The notes under the pieces were generated by a model that made no database searches, was not told the origin of the DNA, and saw only the letters and a list, made by a program, of their open reading frames with translations. A program made the position numbers and the translations under genes. Of a stretch of DNA of 64,000 nucleotides, positions 18,620 to 28,034 are shown in pieces (the first letter of the stretch is position 1; every line of letters starts with the position of its first letter). This stretch comes from Trebonia sp050013875 (GTDB taxonomy: Bacteria > Actinomycetota > Actinomycetes > Streptosporangiales > Streptosporangiaceae), in NCBI GenBank assembly GCA_050013875.1, contig JBEKEK010000002.1:1-64000 (forward strand), read 5' to 3'.

Positions 18620-19847
18620 CTAAGTGCCACTGCCGAAGCCCGCCTCGCCCCCTAGCGTGCGCGGCTCCTGGAGGTCGAGTGCGCGCGAGAGGGTGCGGCG
18701 GATGTCGTCGCTGATCTTGCCCTTGGCGTACAGCTCAGCGAGCTTGTCCCGCTGCGCGACTACCAGCTCATGGCGGAAGCCGGAGGTGTCGGCTGGGTCA
18801 TCGCCGTCGCCGAGCAGGGTGACCACCACAACCACCGCGGCCAGCAGAATCAGCACCGATCGCTGCCTGAACGGCTGCCCGTTCTCCATGGCCGGCAGGG
18901 TGAGCGCGATGGCCAGCGAGATGGCGCCGCGCATGCCGCCCCAGCCGATGACGAGCCGGTACCGCCACGGGTTGACCACGAACAGCGAGTGCTTGCCGGG
19001 CAGGAACCTGATCAGCGGCGACACTGCCAGCTCCCAGACCAGCCGGATCCCGATGATCGCCCCCACCACCGCCGCGGCCGCCCACGCCAGCCGGGACACC
19101 GAGACCACGTTGGACAGGTCGCTGACGACCGCCCGCAGCTCCAGCCCGAGCAGCACGAACAGCGCCGATTCGAGCAGGAAGATCAGCGTCCGCCAGAACA
19201 TCATGCCGCTGACCCGCGAGGCAGGCTGGAGCATGCCGTCGGCCCTCGTCCCCAGGTAGATGCCGGTCACCACGGTCGCGAGCACGCCGGACACGTTGAG
19301 CTGCTCGGCCGGGATATAGGCAAGGAACGGCGTGATCAGCGTGATCAGGATCTGGATGGCGGGATCACGGACATACTTACGGACGCGCCCGACCACGAAC
19401 GCGACGGCCACGCCGTACGCGATCCCGCCGAGGACCACCTGGACCAGCCGCAGCAGCGCGTGCCCGACCGTGAACGGATTGGCCCATCGCCTCGACCGCC
19501 AGCCCGAACGCGGTCAGCGCCACCCCGTCGTTGATCAGGCTCTCGCCTTCAAGGATGGTGACCACCCGGGTCGGTGCCCCGAGCCTGGCCATCACCGCCG
19601 TGGCCGCCACCGCGTCGGTGGGCGCGATGGCGAAGGCCGCGTTGTAGACCAGCGGCGGCAGGAACAGCACCAGCACCAGGTCGGGCGACAGGTCGATGTT
19701 CGGCACCTGCGGGATCAGGCTGGCGAGGACGCCGAGTACGACGAAGACGACCGCCTCGGGCACCTCTAGCCGGGTGGCCAGCACCCGCCCCACGATCACC
19801 ACGACGGCGATGGCCACACCCAGCGTGAAAAGCTCCTGCTCCCCCAC
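18620..19847 (-). pseudogene. Decayed Na+/H+ antiporter (CPA1 family)
   Basis: Two frames together match a CPA1 Na+/H+ antiporter. The N-terminal part (19847 to about 19480) runs FLPPLVYNAAFAI directly into APTDAVAATAV, skipping the roughly 45 residues (two helices) normally between them. Then a frameshift near 19480 changes frame; the rest (VVLGGIAYGVAVAFVVGRVRKYVRDP, FLLESALFVLLGLEL, GWGGMRGAISLAIALTLP) continues to 18620. A second gap is likely near VVTLLGDGDDPAD, where the last helix runs straight into the C-terminal tail. With two internal losses and a frameshift it is unlikely to transport ions. Confidence 0.75.
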
Positions 19848-20002
19848 TGTGCCTTCCCCGCTCCCCCCGCGGGGCCCCCGGCCTACCGGGCGCTCTTAGC
19901 CCTTTGGCTCGCGGGGGATCCTCCCCGATGTCGGGCGTTTTAATTCAGAAGCGGCAGGTCAAAACCAGGTGGAGTAACGGGCCGTTGGTTCCAGTTGTCT
20001 GA

Positions 20003-20854
20003 CTAGTCGGATGTCAGCAGGTGGCAGGCAATGGCGGCGGCGGCCACCACGTTCAGCGAGTCCACCCCCGCGGCCCGGGCGGCCCGGTTCATCGGGATGC
20101 GCACCGCCTCGTCGGCCTCCCGCAGCCACCGCCCGGTCAGCCCGTCCCCCTCGGTACCGAATACCAGCGCGACCCGATCTCCCGCGCCGTCGAGGACGGC
20201 GCTGATCGGCCTGGCGCTCTCGTCCGGGGTGAGGGCGAGGACGCGGAAGCCGGCCGCCTTGAGGTCGGCCAGGCCGTCGTACCAGCCGGCCATCCGGGCG
20301 TAGGGGATCGCGAACACCGCGCCCATGGAGACCTTGACCGACCGCCGGTAAAGCGGATCCGCGCAGCGGGGCGACAGGACCACCGCGTCCACCCCGAGCG
20401 CGGCGGCACAGCGGAAGATCGCGCCGACGTTGGCGTGGTCCACCAGGTCCTCGAGCACCACGATCCGGCGGCGGCCGGCGACCAGCCGGGCGACCGCGGG
20501 CAGCGGTCTGCGGGCGAGCGCGGCGAGCGCCCCGCGGTGCACGTGGTAGCCGGTCAGCCGCTCGGCCACGTCGTCGGGGACCACGTAAACCGGTGCGCTG
20601 TTACCGGCGGAGCGGGCGCTCTCGCCGCTCCCGCCGAGTGCGGGCAGGTCCACCAGCCGGCTGCGGGCGAGCAGCATCGACCGGAGCGGGTACCCCGCGG
20701 CGACGGCGCGGGTGATGACCTTAGTGCCCTCCGCGATGAAAAGACCGCGCTCGGCCTCCAGATGCGTTCGCAGCCCGGCGTCCGTCAGCCTGCTGTAGTC
20801 CGCCAGCCGCGGGTCGTCGGGGCTGTCGATCTCCACTGTGCGCAGCATCGTCAT
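20003..20854 (-). CDS. TrmH/SpoU-family RNA 2'-O-methyltransferase
   Basis: A 283-residue SpoU-type RNA methyltransferase. The N-terminal substrate-binding part is typical (LFIAEGTKVITRA) and the knotted catalytic domain has VLEDLVDHANVGAIFR, ALVFGTEGDGL and IPMNRAARAAGVDSLNVVAAAAI. It would methylate a ribose in rRNA or tRNA using SAM. Its start lies inside the 3' end of the upstream glycosyltransferase frame (134-bp overlap). Confidence 0.92.
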   Translation of the reverse strand: MTMLRTVEIDSPDDPRLADYSRLTDAGLRTHLEAERGLFIAEGTKVITRAVAAGYPLRSMLLARSRLVDLPALGGSGESARSAGNSAPVYVVPDDVAERLTGYHVHRGALAALARRPLPAVARLVAGRRRIVVLEDLVDHANVGAIFRCAAALGVDAVVLSPRCADPLYRRSVKVSMGAVFAIPYARMAGWYDGLADLKAAGFRVLALTPDESARPISAVLDGAGDRVALVFGTEGDGLTGRWLREADEAVRIPMNRAARAAGVDSLNVVAAAAIACHLLTSD

Positions 20855-22505
20855 AGTCTCGTCTACCCGACGCCGCGGACGCGGCCCGGGGCACCGCGTC
20901 CGGCCCGGGGACGACGCGCCGGACGACGATGCCGTCGGCGAAGCTGGCGACGGGCACCGAGTGGTTGATCGCCTGCCGGAGGATCGGCAGGGCGGCCAGC
21001 GTGCCGATGATCTGGCCGGTCACCACCACGTAGTTGACGGACCGCCAGCCGTCGGGAAGCTCGCCCCCGCTCTCGGAATCGGAGCCCGTCTTCTGCTCCC
21101 AGAGCGGGTTCATGCCCGCCCGCTTCAGGTCGAGCCACAGGTAGTCGTCGACGACCACCACGTCCGGCTTGGGTATGTGCCGTTCGACCCAGGCGGTCGC
21201 CGCCAGCGAGCCGGCCGCGCCGTTCTGCCCCGCCTGCCGGACCAGCGCGCTCGCCCATTGCGGCACGACCACGAGCACCGCGGCGACCCCGGCGGTGCTC
21301 ACCAGGAAGCGCCGGGCCCACTCAAGCTGGTGCCGGCTGACCGGGTTCCACAGCGTGTCGGCGATCCCGCCGATCACTAGCGCAGCGAACGGCAGCATCG
21401 CCGTTACGTAGAAGTACGGCAAGTACCCACCGGTCAGCGCCATGACCCCCGGCAGCAGCAGGCCGAAGCCGAGCGGGCGCAGCCGCCGCACGAAGAACGC
21501 GGAGGGCGCCAGCGCCAGGCCGGAAAGCAGCAGCCAGCGATCGGTGCCAAGCCACAGCGTGAGCAGGCCGTTGGCCGCGGACCCGCTGGTGAGCAGGAAC
21601 CCGCTGCCGGTGCGGCCGAGAAGCTGCCACCACACCGCCCACAGCAGGGAGACATGCCCGGCGCCGGGGAACAACTCGCCCCGCAGCCCCGCGAAGAGCG
21701 GGTAGAAGGCGGTGAAGAGCACGACCGTGACGGTGTAGACCGCCAGGTGCCACTTGCGCGTGTGCGACTGCGCCTGCTGCCAGATGAGCCAGAACACCAC
21801 CGGCAGCAAGATCGCGATGGTCTCCTTGCTGAGCACCGCCACCGCCGAGAACATCCCGGCCCAGAACGCGGCGTCCAGGCTCCGCCTTCGCGAGGTCGCG
21901 GCGACCATCGCGGCGAGCAGCCAGAGCGTCCCGATGTTGTCCAGCGAGACCACGCGGTGGTAATAGACCCCCAGCGGTGAGAGCCCGAACAGCGCCACCG
22001 TGAGCCCGGCGGCCGCCGGGCGGAACGCGAGCCGGCGGCCGAGCACATAGATCAGGACACTGCTCGCCACCGTGACCAGCAGCATGAACTCGCGCCCGAC
22101 CTCGATGGAGCTCGTGTAGCGGGCGAACCCGTCAGTCAGCCAAATGTAGGCGGCCAGTTGCGCCCAGCCCAGCGGCGGGTGGTCATACCAGTAGGTATAA
22201 GGAGCCAGGTGGTGCTCGTAAATGATCGCCCAGGCCTCGGCCACGTAGGTGCCCTCGTCCTCGTCCACCCGGCCGGGCCAGCCCTGGAGGTTCCACGCGG
22301 TGGCCACAATCACCAAGGCGAGCGGGATGCCCAGCGCCAGCAGGGTCGTCCGGTGCTGGCGGGCCCAGGATTCCGGCCGCACCGCCAGGTACGGCCGGAG
22401 GCCCTGCCCGCGCGTCCTTATCCGGGACAGCAGGCCGCCGAGGCGGCCGTCCGGCGGCCCTGTTGTCTGGTACAGGGCGGGCCGCGTCCGGGTCGGAGCA
22501 CTCAT
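20721..22505 (-). CDS. GT39/ArnT-like multi-pass glycosyltransferase
   Basis: A 594-residue membrane protein with about ten or more helices, like GT39/GT83 (PMT_2, ArnT-like) transferases that use polyprenyl-phosphate sugars. The first loop has the acidic DEDEGTYVAEAWAI motif, expected at the catalytic Asp position, and DHPPLGWAQLA, also typical. Its last 44 codons overlap the RNA methyltransferase and look unstructured (Arg/Ala/Gly), so the ancestral stop was probably lost. ATG at 22505 chosen; the frame also extends to 22577. It forms a cell-surface glycan operon with the GT2 gene upstream. Confidence 0.82.
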   Translation of the reverse strand: MSAPTRTRPALYQTTGPPDGRLGGLLSRIRTRGQGLRPYLAVRPESWARQHRTTLLALGIPLALVIVATAWNLQGWPGRVDEDEGTYVAEAWAIIYEHHLAPYTYWYDHPPLGWAQLAAYIWLTDGFARYTSSIEVGREFMLLVTVASSVLIYVLGRRLAFRPAAAGLTVALFGLSPLGVYYHRVVSLDNIGTLWLLAAMVAATSRRRSLDAAFWAGMFSAVAVLSKETIAILLPVVFWLIWQQAQSHTRKWHLAVYTVTVVLFTAFYPLFAGLRGELFPGAGHVSLLWAVWWQLLGRTGSGFLLTSGSAANGLLTLWLGTDRWLLLSGLALAPSAFFVRRLRPLGFGLLLPGVMALTGGYLPYFYVTAMLPFAALVIGGIADTLWNPVSRHQLEWARRFLVSTAGVAAVLVVVPQWASALVRQAGQNGAAGSLAATAWVERHIPKPDVVVVDDYLWLDLKRAGMNPLWEQKTGSDSESGGELPDGWRSVNYVVVTGQIIGTLAALPILRQAINHSVPVASFADGIVVRRVVPGPDAVPRAASAASGRRDYDDAAHSGDRQPRRPAAGGLQQADGRRAANASGGRARSFHRGGH

Positions 22506-22554
22506 GCGGTGTCCCCGGCTCGCTCCGGGGCATCCGAGTGAGTCCTGTGCTCGC

Positions 22555-24117
22555 TCATGCGGCGACGCCCTCGACATCCTCGAAGTCGCCGTGCGGTGCC
22601 GTGGGCGCAGGGGTGGGCGGGATCGGAGCGGGCGGTGTGGGTGTTGGCGGTGTGGGTGTTGGCGGTGTGACTGTTGGCGGTGTGACTGTTGGCGGTGTGG
22701 GCGTCGGGGTTCCGCGGTGCTCGCCCGCCCGGCCGGTCTTGTACCAGGTGTTGTCGCCGCTCGCGTATTTGTAGACCGCGACCGTGGCCGCGCCGCAGAG
22801 TACGACCTGGTAGAGCGGCGCGAGGAAGATCAGCGACGCGTAGTGCCAGCCGCTGGCCCGCTTGTCGTACCGGCGGCAGAAGTCGTGCAGCCCGATCAGC
22901 TGCGTGGCGGTGGTGAGGCCCATCGGGATGTACGGGGTGAACAGCAGCAGCGCGAGCGCGATCGGCGTGTTCACCACCAGGCCGACGATGATCGCGGTCG
23001 GCAGCAGGAAGAACGAGAGCGCCTGCAGGATCGGGGTGGCCAGGATGTAGCCGGCCAGCAGCCGCTGCTTCAGCGTGGGCATGTGCAGCCAGCGGCCCGC
23101 GATGAACTGCTCGATGAAGCCCCGGATCCACCGGTCCCGCTGCCAGAACAGCGAGCCGACCTCCTTGTTGAAGATGGACGGCGGTGCCTCCTCGCGGGTG
23201 GTCAGGCTGGCGCTGTACGCGGTCGCCACCTTCGCGCCGAACTCGGCCGTCAGCCGGACGCCGAGCGCGCAGTCCTCGGTGATGGACAGCGGCCAGCCGC
23301 CCGCCCGCTCGAGCAGTTCGCGGCGGACGAAGACCGTGTTCCCGCCGAGCGGTACGAACCCGGTGGAGGCGTGGAACGCCATCCGGCTGGTGAACCAGAA
23401 GAAGTACTCGAGCACGTTGTGCACCTGGAACCACTTGTCGAGGCCGATGCCCAGGTTCATCAGCTGTACCCCGCCCTGCACCACGTCGGCGCCGTCCCTG
23501 GTCAGCAGGGCCTCGGCGTGCACCAGCAGGTCCTCCGCCACGTCGTCCTCGGCGTCGATCACCCCGACCACGTCCCCCGCGCACACCTCAAGCGCCCGGT
23601 TGAGCTGCTGCGCCTTGGTGGGGTTGGCGTAGTGGCCGGTGACGATCGTGATCCGGCTGGTGAGCAGGTCCTCGCTGACGACCGCGCGCACCGCGTCGAT
23701 CGTCGGCTTGTCGTCATCGCAGAGCGAGACCACGATGTGCAGCCTCGGGTGCGTCTGGCGGAGCAGGCCGCGCAGCGTCTCGCCGATCACGTCCGCCTCA
23801 TCGCGCAGCGGCACGATCAGGTCGAACGAGAGCTGCTCGTCACCTGGTTTCACCGGGTCCGGCCAGGCGATTTGCTCGTCGGCACCGGGCTCGCGCCAGC
23901 CGTAGAGCCGCCAGCGGGCCTCCGTCGCGCCGATCAACAGGTTGAACGCGGTGGATGCGAGCAGGAAGGTGGGCACCGCGGGGGGCGCGATCAGGCAGCA
24001 GAGCCCCACCACCACGCCAAGCACGACCGCCGCCCCCGCCGCCACCACCAGCCTGGGGTCCGTCCGCAACCTCGTCCGAATCCGACGCAGCCCTGACCGA
24101 ATGACGGCACGAAGCAT
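22555..24117 (-). CDS. GT2 processive glycosyltransferase with Thr-Pro repeat tail
   Basis: A 520-residue family 2 glycosyltransferase of the cellulose/glucan-synthase type. The motifs are intact: VSLCDDDK, the DxD-like IDAEDDV, the acceptor acid TED in SITEDCALG, and QRDRWIRG (Q-x-x-R-W). Two N-terminal helices and several after the catalytic domain would form a membrane channel. The C-terminus is a Thr-Pro-rich tail coded by a 15-bp DNA repeat. GGGGGGAC precedes the ATG. With the following GT39 gene it may build and modify an exported glycan; the product is unknown. Confidence 0.88.
   Translation of the reverse strand: MLRAVIRSGLRRIRTRLRTDPRLVVAAGAAVVLGVVVGLCCLIAPPAVPTFLLASTAFNLLIGATEARWRLYGWREPGADEQIAWPDPVKPGDEQLSFDLIVPLRDEADVIGETLRGLLRQTHPRLHIVVSLCDDDKPTIDAVRAVVSEDLLTSRITIVTGHYANPTKAQQLNRALEVCAGDVVGVIDAEDDVAEDLLVHAEALLTRDGADVVQGGVQLMNLGIGLDKWFQVHNVLEYFFWFTSRMAFHASTGFVPLGGNTVFVRRELLERAGGWPLSITEDCALGVRLTAEFGAKVATAYSASLTTREEAPPSIFNKEVGSLFWQRDRWIRGFIEQFIAGRWLHMPTLKQRLLAGYILATPILQALSFFLLPTAIIVGLVVNTPIALALLLFTPYIPMGLTTATQLIGLHDFCRRYDKRASGWHYASLIFLAPLYQVVLCGAATVAVYKYASGDNTWYKTGRAGEHRGTPTPTPPTVTPPTVTPPTPTPPTPTPPAPIPPTPAPTAPHGDFEDVEGVAA
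22631..22705. repeat. In-frame 15-bp minisatellite in the GT2 tail
   Basis: Five 15-bp units related to GGCGGTGTGGGTGTT; two of the five carry GTGACTGTT and the last has GGGCGTC. On the coding (minus) strand they give TPTPP or TVTPP pentapeptides, so copy-number change keeps the frame. Confidence 0.92.
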
Positions 24118-24458
24118 TAAATGTCCCCCCAGTCAAACCGGCCGTAACCGCCATTACGGACGTACTGCAGATTCGCTAGACCACACGAATCTTGATTCCT
24201 CGGACAAGCCACATTGTGCTCGGCCGTCGCCGGCATTGGGTTACGTTCGCACAAATTTATCGATCCTGAGACATGCCCGGTGACTCGCGACCACGACATT
24301 TGCCAACGTTGCGTTTGTCATTCCTAATGGTTAATTAGAGTCAAATATTTTGATTTGCTCGGGGGATCGGCCCGGCCGCGCGGGCAGCGGGGAACCCGGA
24401 CCGCTACGCTGAACCGGTACGGGGGGGCACAACCAGCCGCGGGACTCGGGGAGACCTC
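24118..24458. other. Divergent intergenic region, 341 bp
   Basis: No gene is supported between the GT2 gene and the HAD hydrolase gene. The segment 24310-24360 is clearly AT-richer than the surroundings (TTAATTAGAG, AAATATTTTGATTT) and probably holds promoters for one or both divergent genes. I could not assign a convincing -35/-10 pair. Confidence 0.5.
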
Positions 24459-25277
24459 TTGAAGAGCAGTGACAGCACCATCCGACTGGTCCTGGCCGAC
24501 GTCGATGGCACGCTGGTGACACCGGACAAGGTCCTCACCGACCGGGCGGTGGAGGCAGTGCGCAAGCTGGGCGAGGCCGGGATCCTGTTCGCGATCACCA
24601 GCGGGCGGCCGCCGCGCGGAATGTCCATGCTGATCGAGCCGCTCAACCTCACCACGCCCATCGCGGCCTTCAACGGCGGCCTGATCGTGAACCGCGACAT
24701 GTCGGTGATCGAGCAGCGCGTGCTGCCCGAGGACCTGGTGAAGCCGGTGTCCGGGCTCTTCGGCTCGTTCAGCCTGGACACCTGGGTCTACCAGGGCGCG
24801 GACTGGTACGTGCCCGACCCGAAGGGCGCCCACGTCGCCAAGGAATCGGCCACCGTGAAGTTCGACCCGAAGGTCATGACCAGCATCGACGGGCTCACCA
24901 GCAACGTCGCGAAGCTGGTCGGCGTCAGCGACGACAACGACGCGGTGGCCCGGGCCTCGACCGCCGCCCACGACAAGTTCGGCGACCACGTGGCCGCCGC
25001 CCGCTCCCAGCCGTACTACCTGGACGTCACCCACCCCGACGCCAACAAGGGCGGCGTCGCGCGGTACCTGTCGCAGCGGTACTCGATCCCGGAAGAGGCC
25101 ATCGCCACCATCGGCGACATGCCTAACGACGTGCTGATGTTCGCCCGCTCGGGGATGTCCATCGCGATGGGAAACGCGAGCCTCGAGGTTCAGCGCGCCG
25201 CCCGCCGGGTCACTACCGGCAACGACGACGAGGGCTTCGCCAACGCGATGGAGAGGTTCGTCCTTCCCCGTACTTAA
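24459..25277 (+). CDS. Cof-type HAD-superfamily phosphatase
   Basis: A 272-residue HAD hydrolase of the Cof/IIB class. Motif I is DVDGTL with the nucleophile Asp near residue 12, motif II is the Ser in ITSGRPP, motif III is Lys in NKGG, and motif IV is GDMPNDVLMF. It would dephosphorylate a sugar phosphate or similar small molecule. The start is TTG at 24459, supported by GGGGAG about 7 bp upstream. Confidence 0.9.
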   Translation: MKSSDSTIRLVLADVDGTLVTPDKVLTDRAVEAVRKLGEAGILFAITSGRPPRGMSMLIEPLNLTTPIAAFNGGLIVNRDMSVIEQRVLPEDLVKPVSGLFGSFSLDTWVYQGADWYVPDPKGAHVAKESATVKFDPKVMTSIDGLTSNVAKLVGVSDDNDAVARASTAAHDKFGDHVAAARSQPYYLDVTHPDANKGGVARYLSQRYSIPEEAIATIGDMPNDVLMFARSGMSIAMGNASLEVQRAARRVTTGNDDEGFANAMERFVLPRT

Positions 25278-25377
25278 CGGCCCCGCGGTGAAATTCACCC
25301 TCTTCGGGCGAGGCAGGCCGGCCAGGCCGGGTGCACGCTAACCCCTGGAGCGCCTACGCGCGAGGAGGCTGATAGCG

Positions 25378-26040
25378 ATGGCAGCTGAACGTCCCGACGG
25401 TCCGCAGCGGTCCGGTCCGCTGATGATTGGCGTGTTCCAAGGACCGACGTCGTTCCTGATGGGCCTGGCCACGCTCATTCTCGGCATCATCGTGGCCATT
25501 CATCCATCGGTGTCGCTAACCGTGATCGCGGTGCTGCTCGGCATCCTGCTGATCTTCTCGGGGGTCTTCCAGATCGTCGAGGCGTTCGACGCCGCCGAGC
25601 ACTCCCGCGTGTGGCGGGGAATAGCGGGCGTTCTGTTGATCGTCGCGGGAATAGTCCTGATCCGGCATCTGCACCTCAGCATCGCCTTGATCGGCCTCAT
25701 CGTCGGCCTGACGTGGGTCGTGCAGGGCCTGTCGGCGCTGGTGGGCGGCATTTCCGGCAGCAGCGTGGGCCTGGGGACCGGGTGGCTGGTGGTCTTCGGC
25801 GTCATCAGCCTGATCGCGGGGATCGTCGTGATCTCGGCGCCGGTCGCCTCCGTTACGACACTGGCCGCCCTGTTGGGCATCTGGTTCGCGGTCATCGGGG
25901 TCTTCGAAATGCTCGGGGCCTTCCTCTCCTGGCGCGCCCGCCGCAAGGGAGAAGGCGGACCGGTCAGCGTGCCTGGCCAGCGCGCGAGCGACAGCACTGC
26001 CGCCGACTCGGGCGCGACGGAGCGGAAGGTTCCCCGGTGA
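25378..26040 (+). CDS. DUF308/HdeD-family membrane protein
   Basis: A 220-residue protein with about six membrane helices in the HdeD/DUF308 pattern (repeated LLGILLIFSGVFQIVEAF, LLGIWFAVIGVFEMLGAF) and a charged C-terminal tail. HdeD relatives are linked to acid or envelope stress; the biochemical role is unknown. GAGGAGG precedes the ATG. Its stop overlaps the start of the protease gene (GTGA), so both are translated together. Confidence 0.85.
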   Translation: MAAERPDGPQRSGPLMIGVFQGPTSFLMGLATLILGIIVAIHPSVSLTVIAVLLGILLIFSGVFQIVEAFDAAEHSRVWRGIAGVLLIVAGIVLIRHLHLSIALIGLIVGLTWVVQGLSALVGGISGSSVGLGTGWLVVFGVISLIAGIVVISAPVASVTTLAALLGIWFAVIGVFEMLGAFLSWRARRKGEGGPVSVPGQRASDSTAADSGATERKVPR

Positions 26041-27098
26041 CAAGTGGGCACCGCCCGCGGTGGCCGTGGCTGCTAGTGCCCGCGTTCGCGCTCGTGGCCG
26101 GCTGCAGCAGCAACGCGGCCTCCTCAGCGCAGGGCAACTCCTCGGCCAGTTCGGCCGTCAGCTGCCCGGTTACCTCGGTGGCCGATCACGTCCTCCCCTC
26201 GGTGGTGACGATCGCCGTCACCGGGCCGGGCGGCTCGGGGACCGGGTCGGGTGAGGTCATCCGGTCCGACGGCTACATCCTGACCAACAATCACGTCATA
26301 GCCGCCGCCGTTAACGGCGGTTCTGTCACGGTGACGTTCGCCGACGGGACTTCCGTCCCCGCTACGATCGTCGGCCGGGACGTGCTGACCGATCTGGCGG
26401 TACTCAAGGTCGGGCAGTCGGACAACCTGAAGGTGATCGGGCTTGGCTCATCGGATTCGGTGCAGGTCGGCGAGCCGGTGATCGCGATAGGCGCGCCGCT
26501 CGGCCTGGCCGGCACGGTGACGTCCGGCATCGTGAGCGCGATGGACCGGACCGTGGAGGTGCCCGCGGAGGCCGACAGCTCTGCCCTGCTGGTGTCCGCG
26601 CTGCAGACTGACGCCGCGATCAACCCAGGGAACAGCGGCGGCGCCCTCGTGAACTGCTCTGGGGACCTGGTAGGGGTTCCGACGGCGGGCGCGACCGTGC
26701 CAAGCCCGGACGGCGGGTCGTCGGCCGGAAGCGTCGGGCTTGGCTTCGCCATTCCGGTGAACATCGCCAAGACCATCTCCAACGAGATCATCTCGACCGG
26801 CAAGGTGACGCATGCGTACTTCGGGGTGCAGACCGTGCCGATTCCGGCCGATGCGGCTGCGCAGGCGGGGCTGAAGGGCGGCCTGTTCGTGGGCGGCGTC
26901 GTGGCCGGCGGTCCGACGGCGAAGGCGGGCCTGCACGAGGGCGACGTGATCACCAAGATCAACGGCCAGACGGCCACCACCAATGTGCAGCTGCAGGAGC
27001 TGACGCTCACCAAGAGCCCGGGCGACACGGTGGCCCTGGAGTACATCAGGAACGGCGCCTCGCACAGCGCGACCGTGACACTCGCTACGCAGCCGTAA
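26037..27098 (+). CDS. HtrA/DegP-like trypsin-fold protease with PDZ domain, lipoprotein
   Basis: A 353-residue serine protease. It starts with a lipoprotein signal (VAGC, Cys23). The trypsin-like domain has the full triad: His86 in TNNHVI, Asp119 in DVLTDLAVL and Ser199 in GNSGGAL. A C-terminal PDZ domain (about 255-350) includes KAGLHEGDVITKING. It probably acts outside the membrane in protein quality control. GTG at 26037 overlaps the DUF308 stop codon by 3 bp; longer in-frame starts inside the upstream gene are not credible. Confidence 0.92.
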   Translation: MTSGHRPRWPWLLVPAFALVAGCSSNAASSAQGNSSASSAVSCPVTSVADHVLPSVVTIAVTGPGGSGTGSGEVIRSDGYILTNNHVIAAAVNGGSVTVTFADGTSVPATIVGRDVLTDLAVLKVGQSDNLKVIGLGSSDSVQVGEPVIAIGAPLGLAGTVTSGIVSAMDRTVEVPAEADSSALLVSALQTDAAINPGNSGGALVNCSGDLVGVPTAGATVPSPDGGSSAGSVGLGFAIPVNIAKTISNEIISTGKVTHAYFGVQTVPIPADAAAQAGLKGGLFVGGVVAGGPTAKAGLHEGDVITKINGQTATTNVQLQELTLTKSPGDTVALEYIRNGASHSATVTLATQP

Positions 27099-27158
27099 CG
27101 GCTCCGGCTCAGTTGGCCGCCAGCGCTCGCGGGGTCCAGGCCGCCAGGGATGCGCGGG

Positions 27159-27986
27159 CTAAGGCTTTCTGGCTACTATGCCGTGCACCGGGAGGCTGAA
27201 TTCGAAGCGGGGATCGTCAGGGGCCGGACGCCATTCGTTGATCGGGGCCAGGCCGGGCGGGACCGGCTCCAGGCCAGCCACGAGGCCGGCGACCTCCGCA
27301 CCGGAGCGGAGCGTGATGGCCTGCGAGGGCATCATCTTGTTCCACTGCCTGGCCGCTTCTTCCATCGTGACGTCCAGGTCGCTCGCCAGATGGTAGATGG
27401 CGAAATAGCTGCCGGATGGCACGGCCGCCGCCAGCGAGGACACCACCGCGGCCGCCTCCGCCGCGTCCTGCACGTAGGAGAGCGTGAACAGCAGCATGAT
27501 CGCGACCGGCTGGCTGAAGTCCAGGATTGACCGCGCGCCCGTCATGATCGCGTCTGTCTCGCTGACTTCGGCATCGACATAGCCGACAGCGCCACCGGGC
27601 GCGGACTTCATCAGCGCGCGGGCATGCGACAGCACCATCGGGTCATTGTCCACGTAAGTGATGCGGCACTCGGGGACCAGAGATTGTGTGACCTCGTGGG
27701 TGCTGCCCACCAGCGGAAGGCCGGCGCCGATGTCGAGGAACTGCCTGATTCCCGCCTCAGTGACCAGGAAGCGGAGCACACGCTGCTGGAACGCGCGAAC
27801 GGCGGGCGCGATGGCGACCGTCACCGGCGCCGACGCGGCCAGCGTCCGCGCGGCCTTGCGGTCGGCCTCGAAGTTGTTCTGGCCGCCGTTCAGGTAGTCA
27901 ACGACGCGCGCCGCGCTCGGCACCGAGGTGCTGATGAGGGCGGCCTTCGCCCGGCGCGTCGCGTCCTCCCCCCAGTCGTCTGCCAC
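27159..27986 (-). CDS. SAV2177-family SAM-dependent methyltransferase
   Basis: A 275-residue methyltransferase of the SAV2177/DUF574 family, expanded in actinomycetes and of unknown substrate. It shows RVVDYLNGGQNNFEADR, the SAM-binding FLDIGAGLPLVGSTHEV, and the acidic end of strand 2 in YVDNDPMVLSHA. The last residues (HGIVARKP) are also typical. It is the free-standing counterpart of the fused domain at 206-1681. Confidence 0.9.
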   Translation of the reverse strand: MADDWGEDATRRAKAALISTSVPSAARVVDYLNGGQNNFEADRKAARTLAASAPVTVAIAPAVRAFQQRVLRFLVTEAGIRQFLDIGAGLPLVGSTHEVTQSLVPECRITYVDNDPMVLSHARALMKSAPGGAVGYVDAEVSETDAIMTGARSILDFSQPVAIMLLFTLSYVQDAAEAAAVVSSLAAAVPSGSYFAIYHLASDLDVTMEEAARQWNKMMPSQAITLRSGAEVAGLVAGLEPVPPGLAPINEWRPAPDDPRFEFSLPVHGIVARKP

Positions 27987-28034
27987 GGCTACAAGTATGC
28001 GGCAAACTAAGCGTTCCGGCGCCGCTAGTTCGGA

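Noticed and set aside
24459..25277. Long frames on the strand opposite the HAD phosphatase gene
   Set aside because: They are antisense shadows of a gene with all four HAD motifs, common in high-GC DNA.
25611..27098. A 495-residue version of the HtrA-like protease
   Set aside because: The first 142 residues are the DUF308 gene in another frame; the lipoprotein signal starts at GTG 26037.
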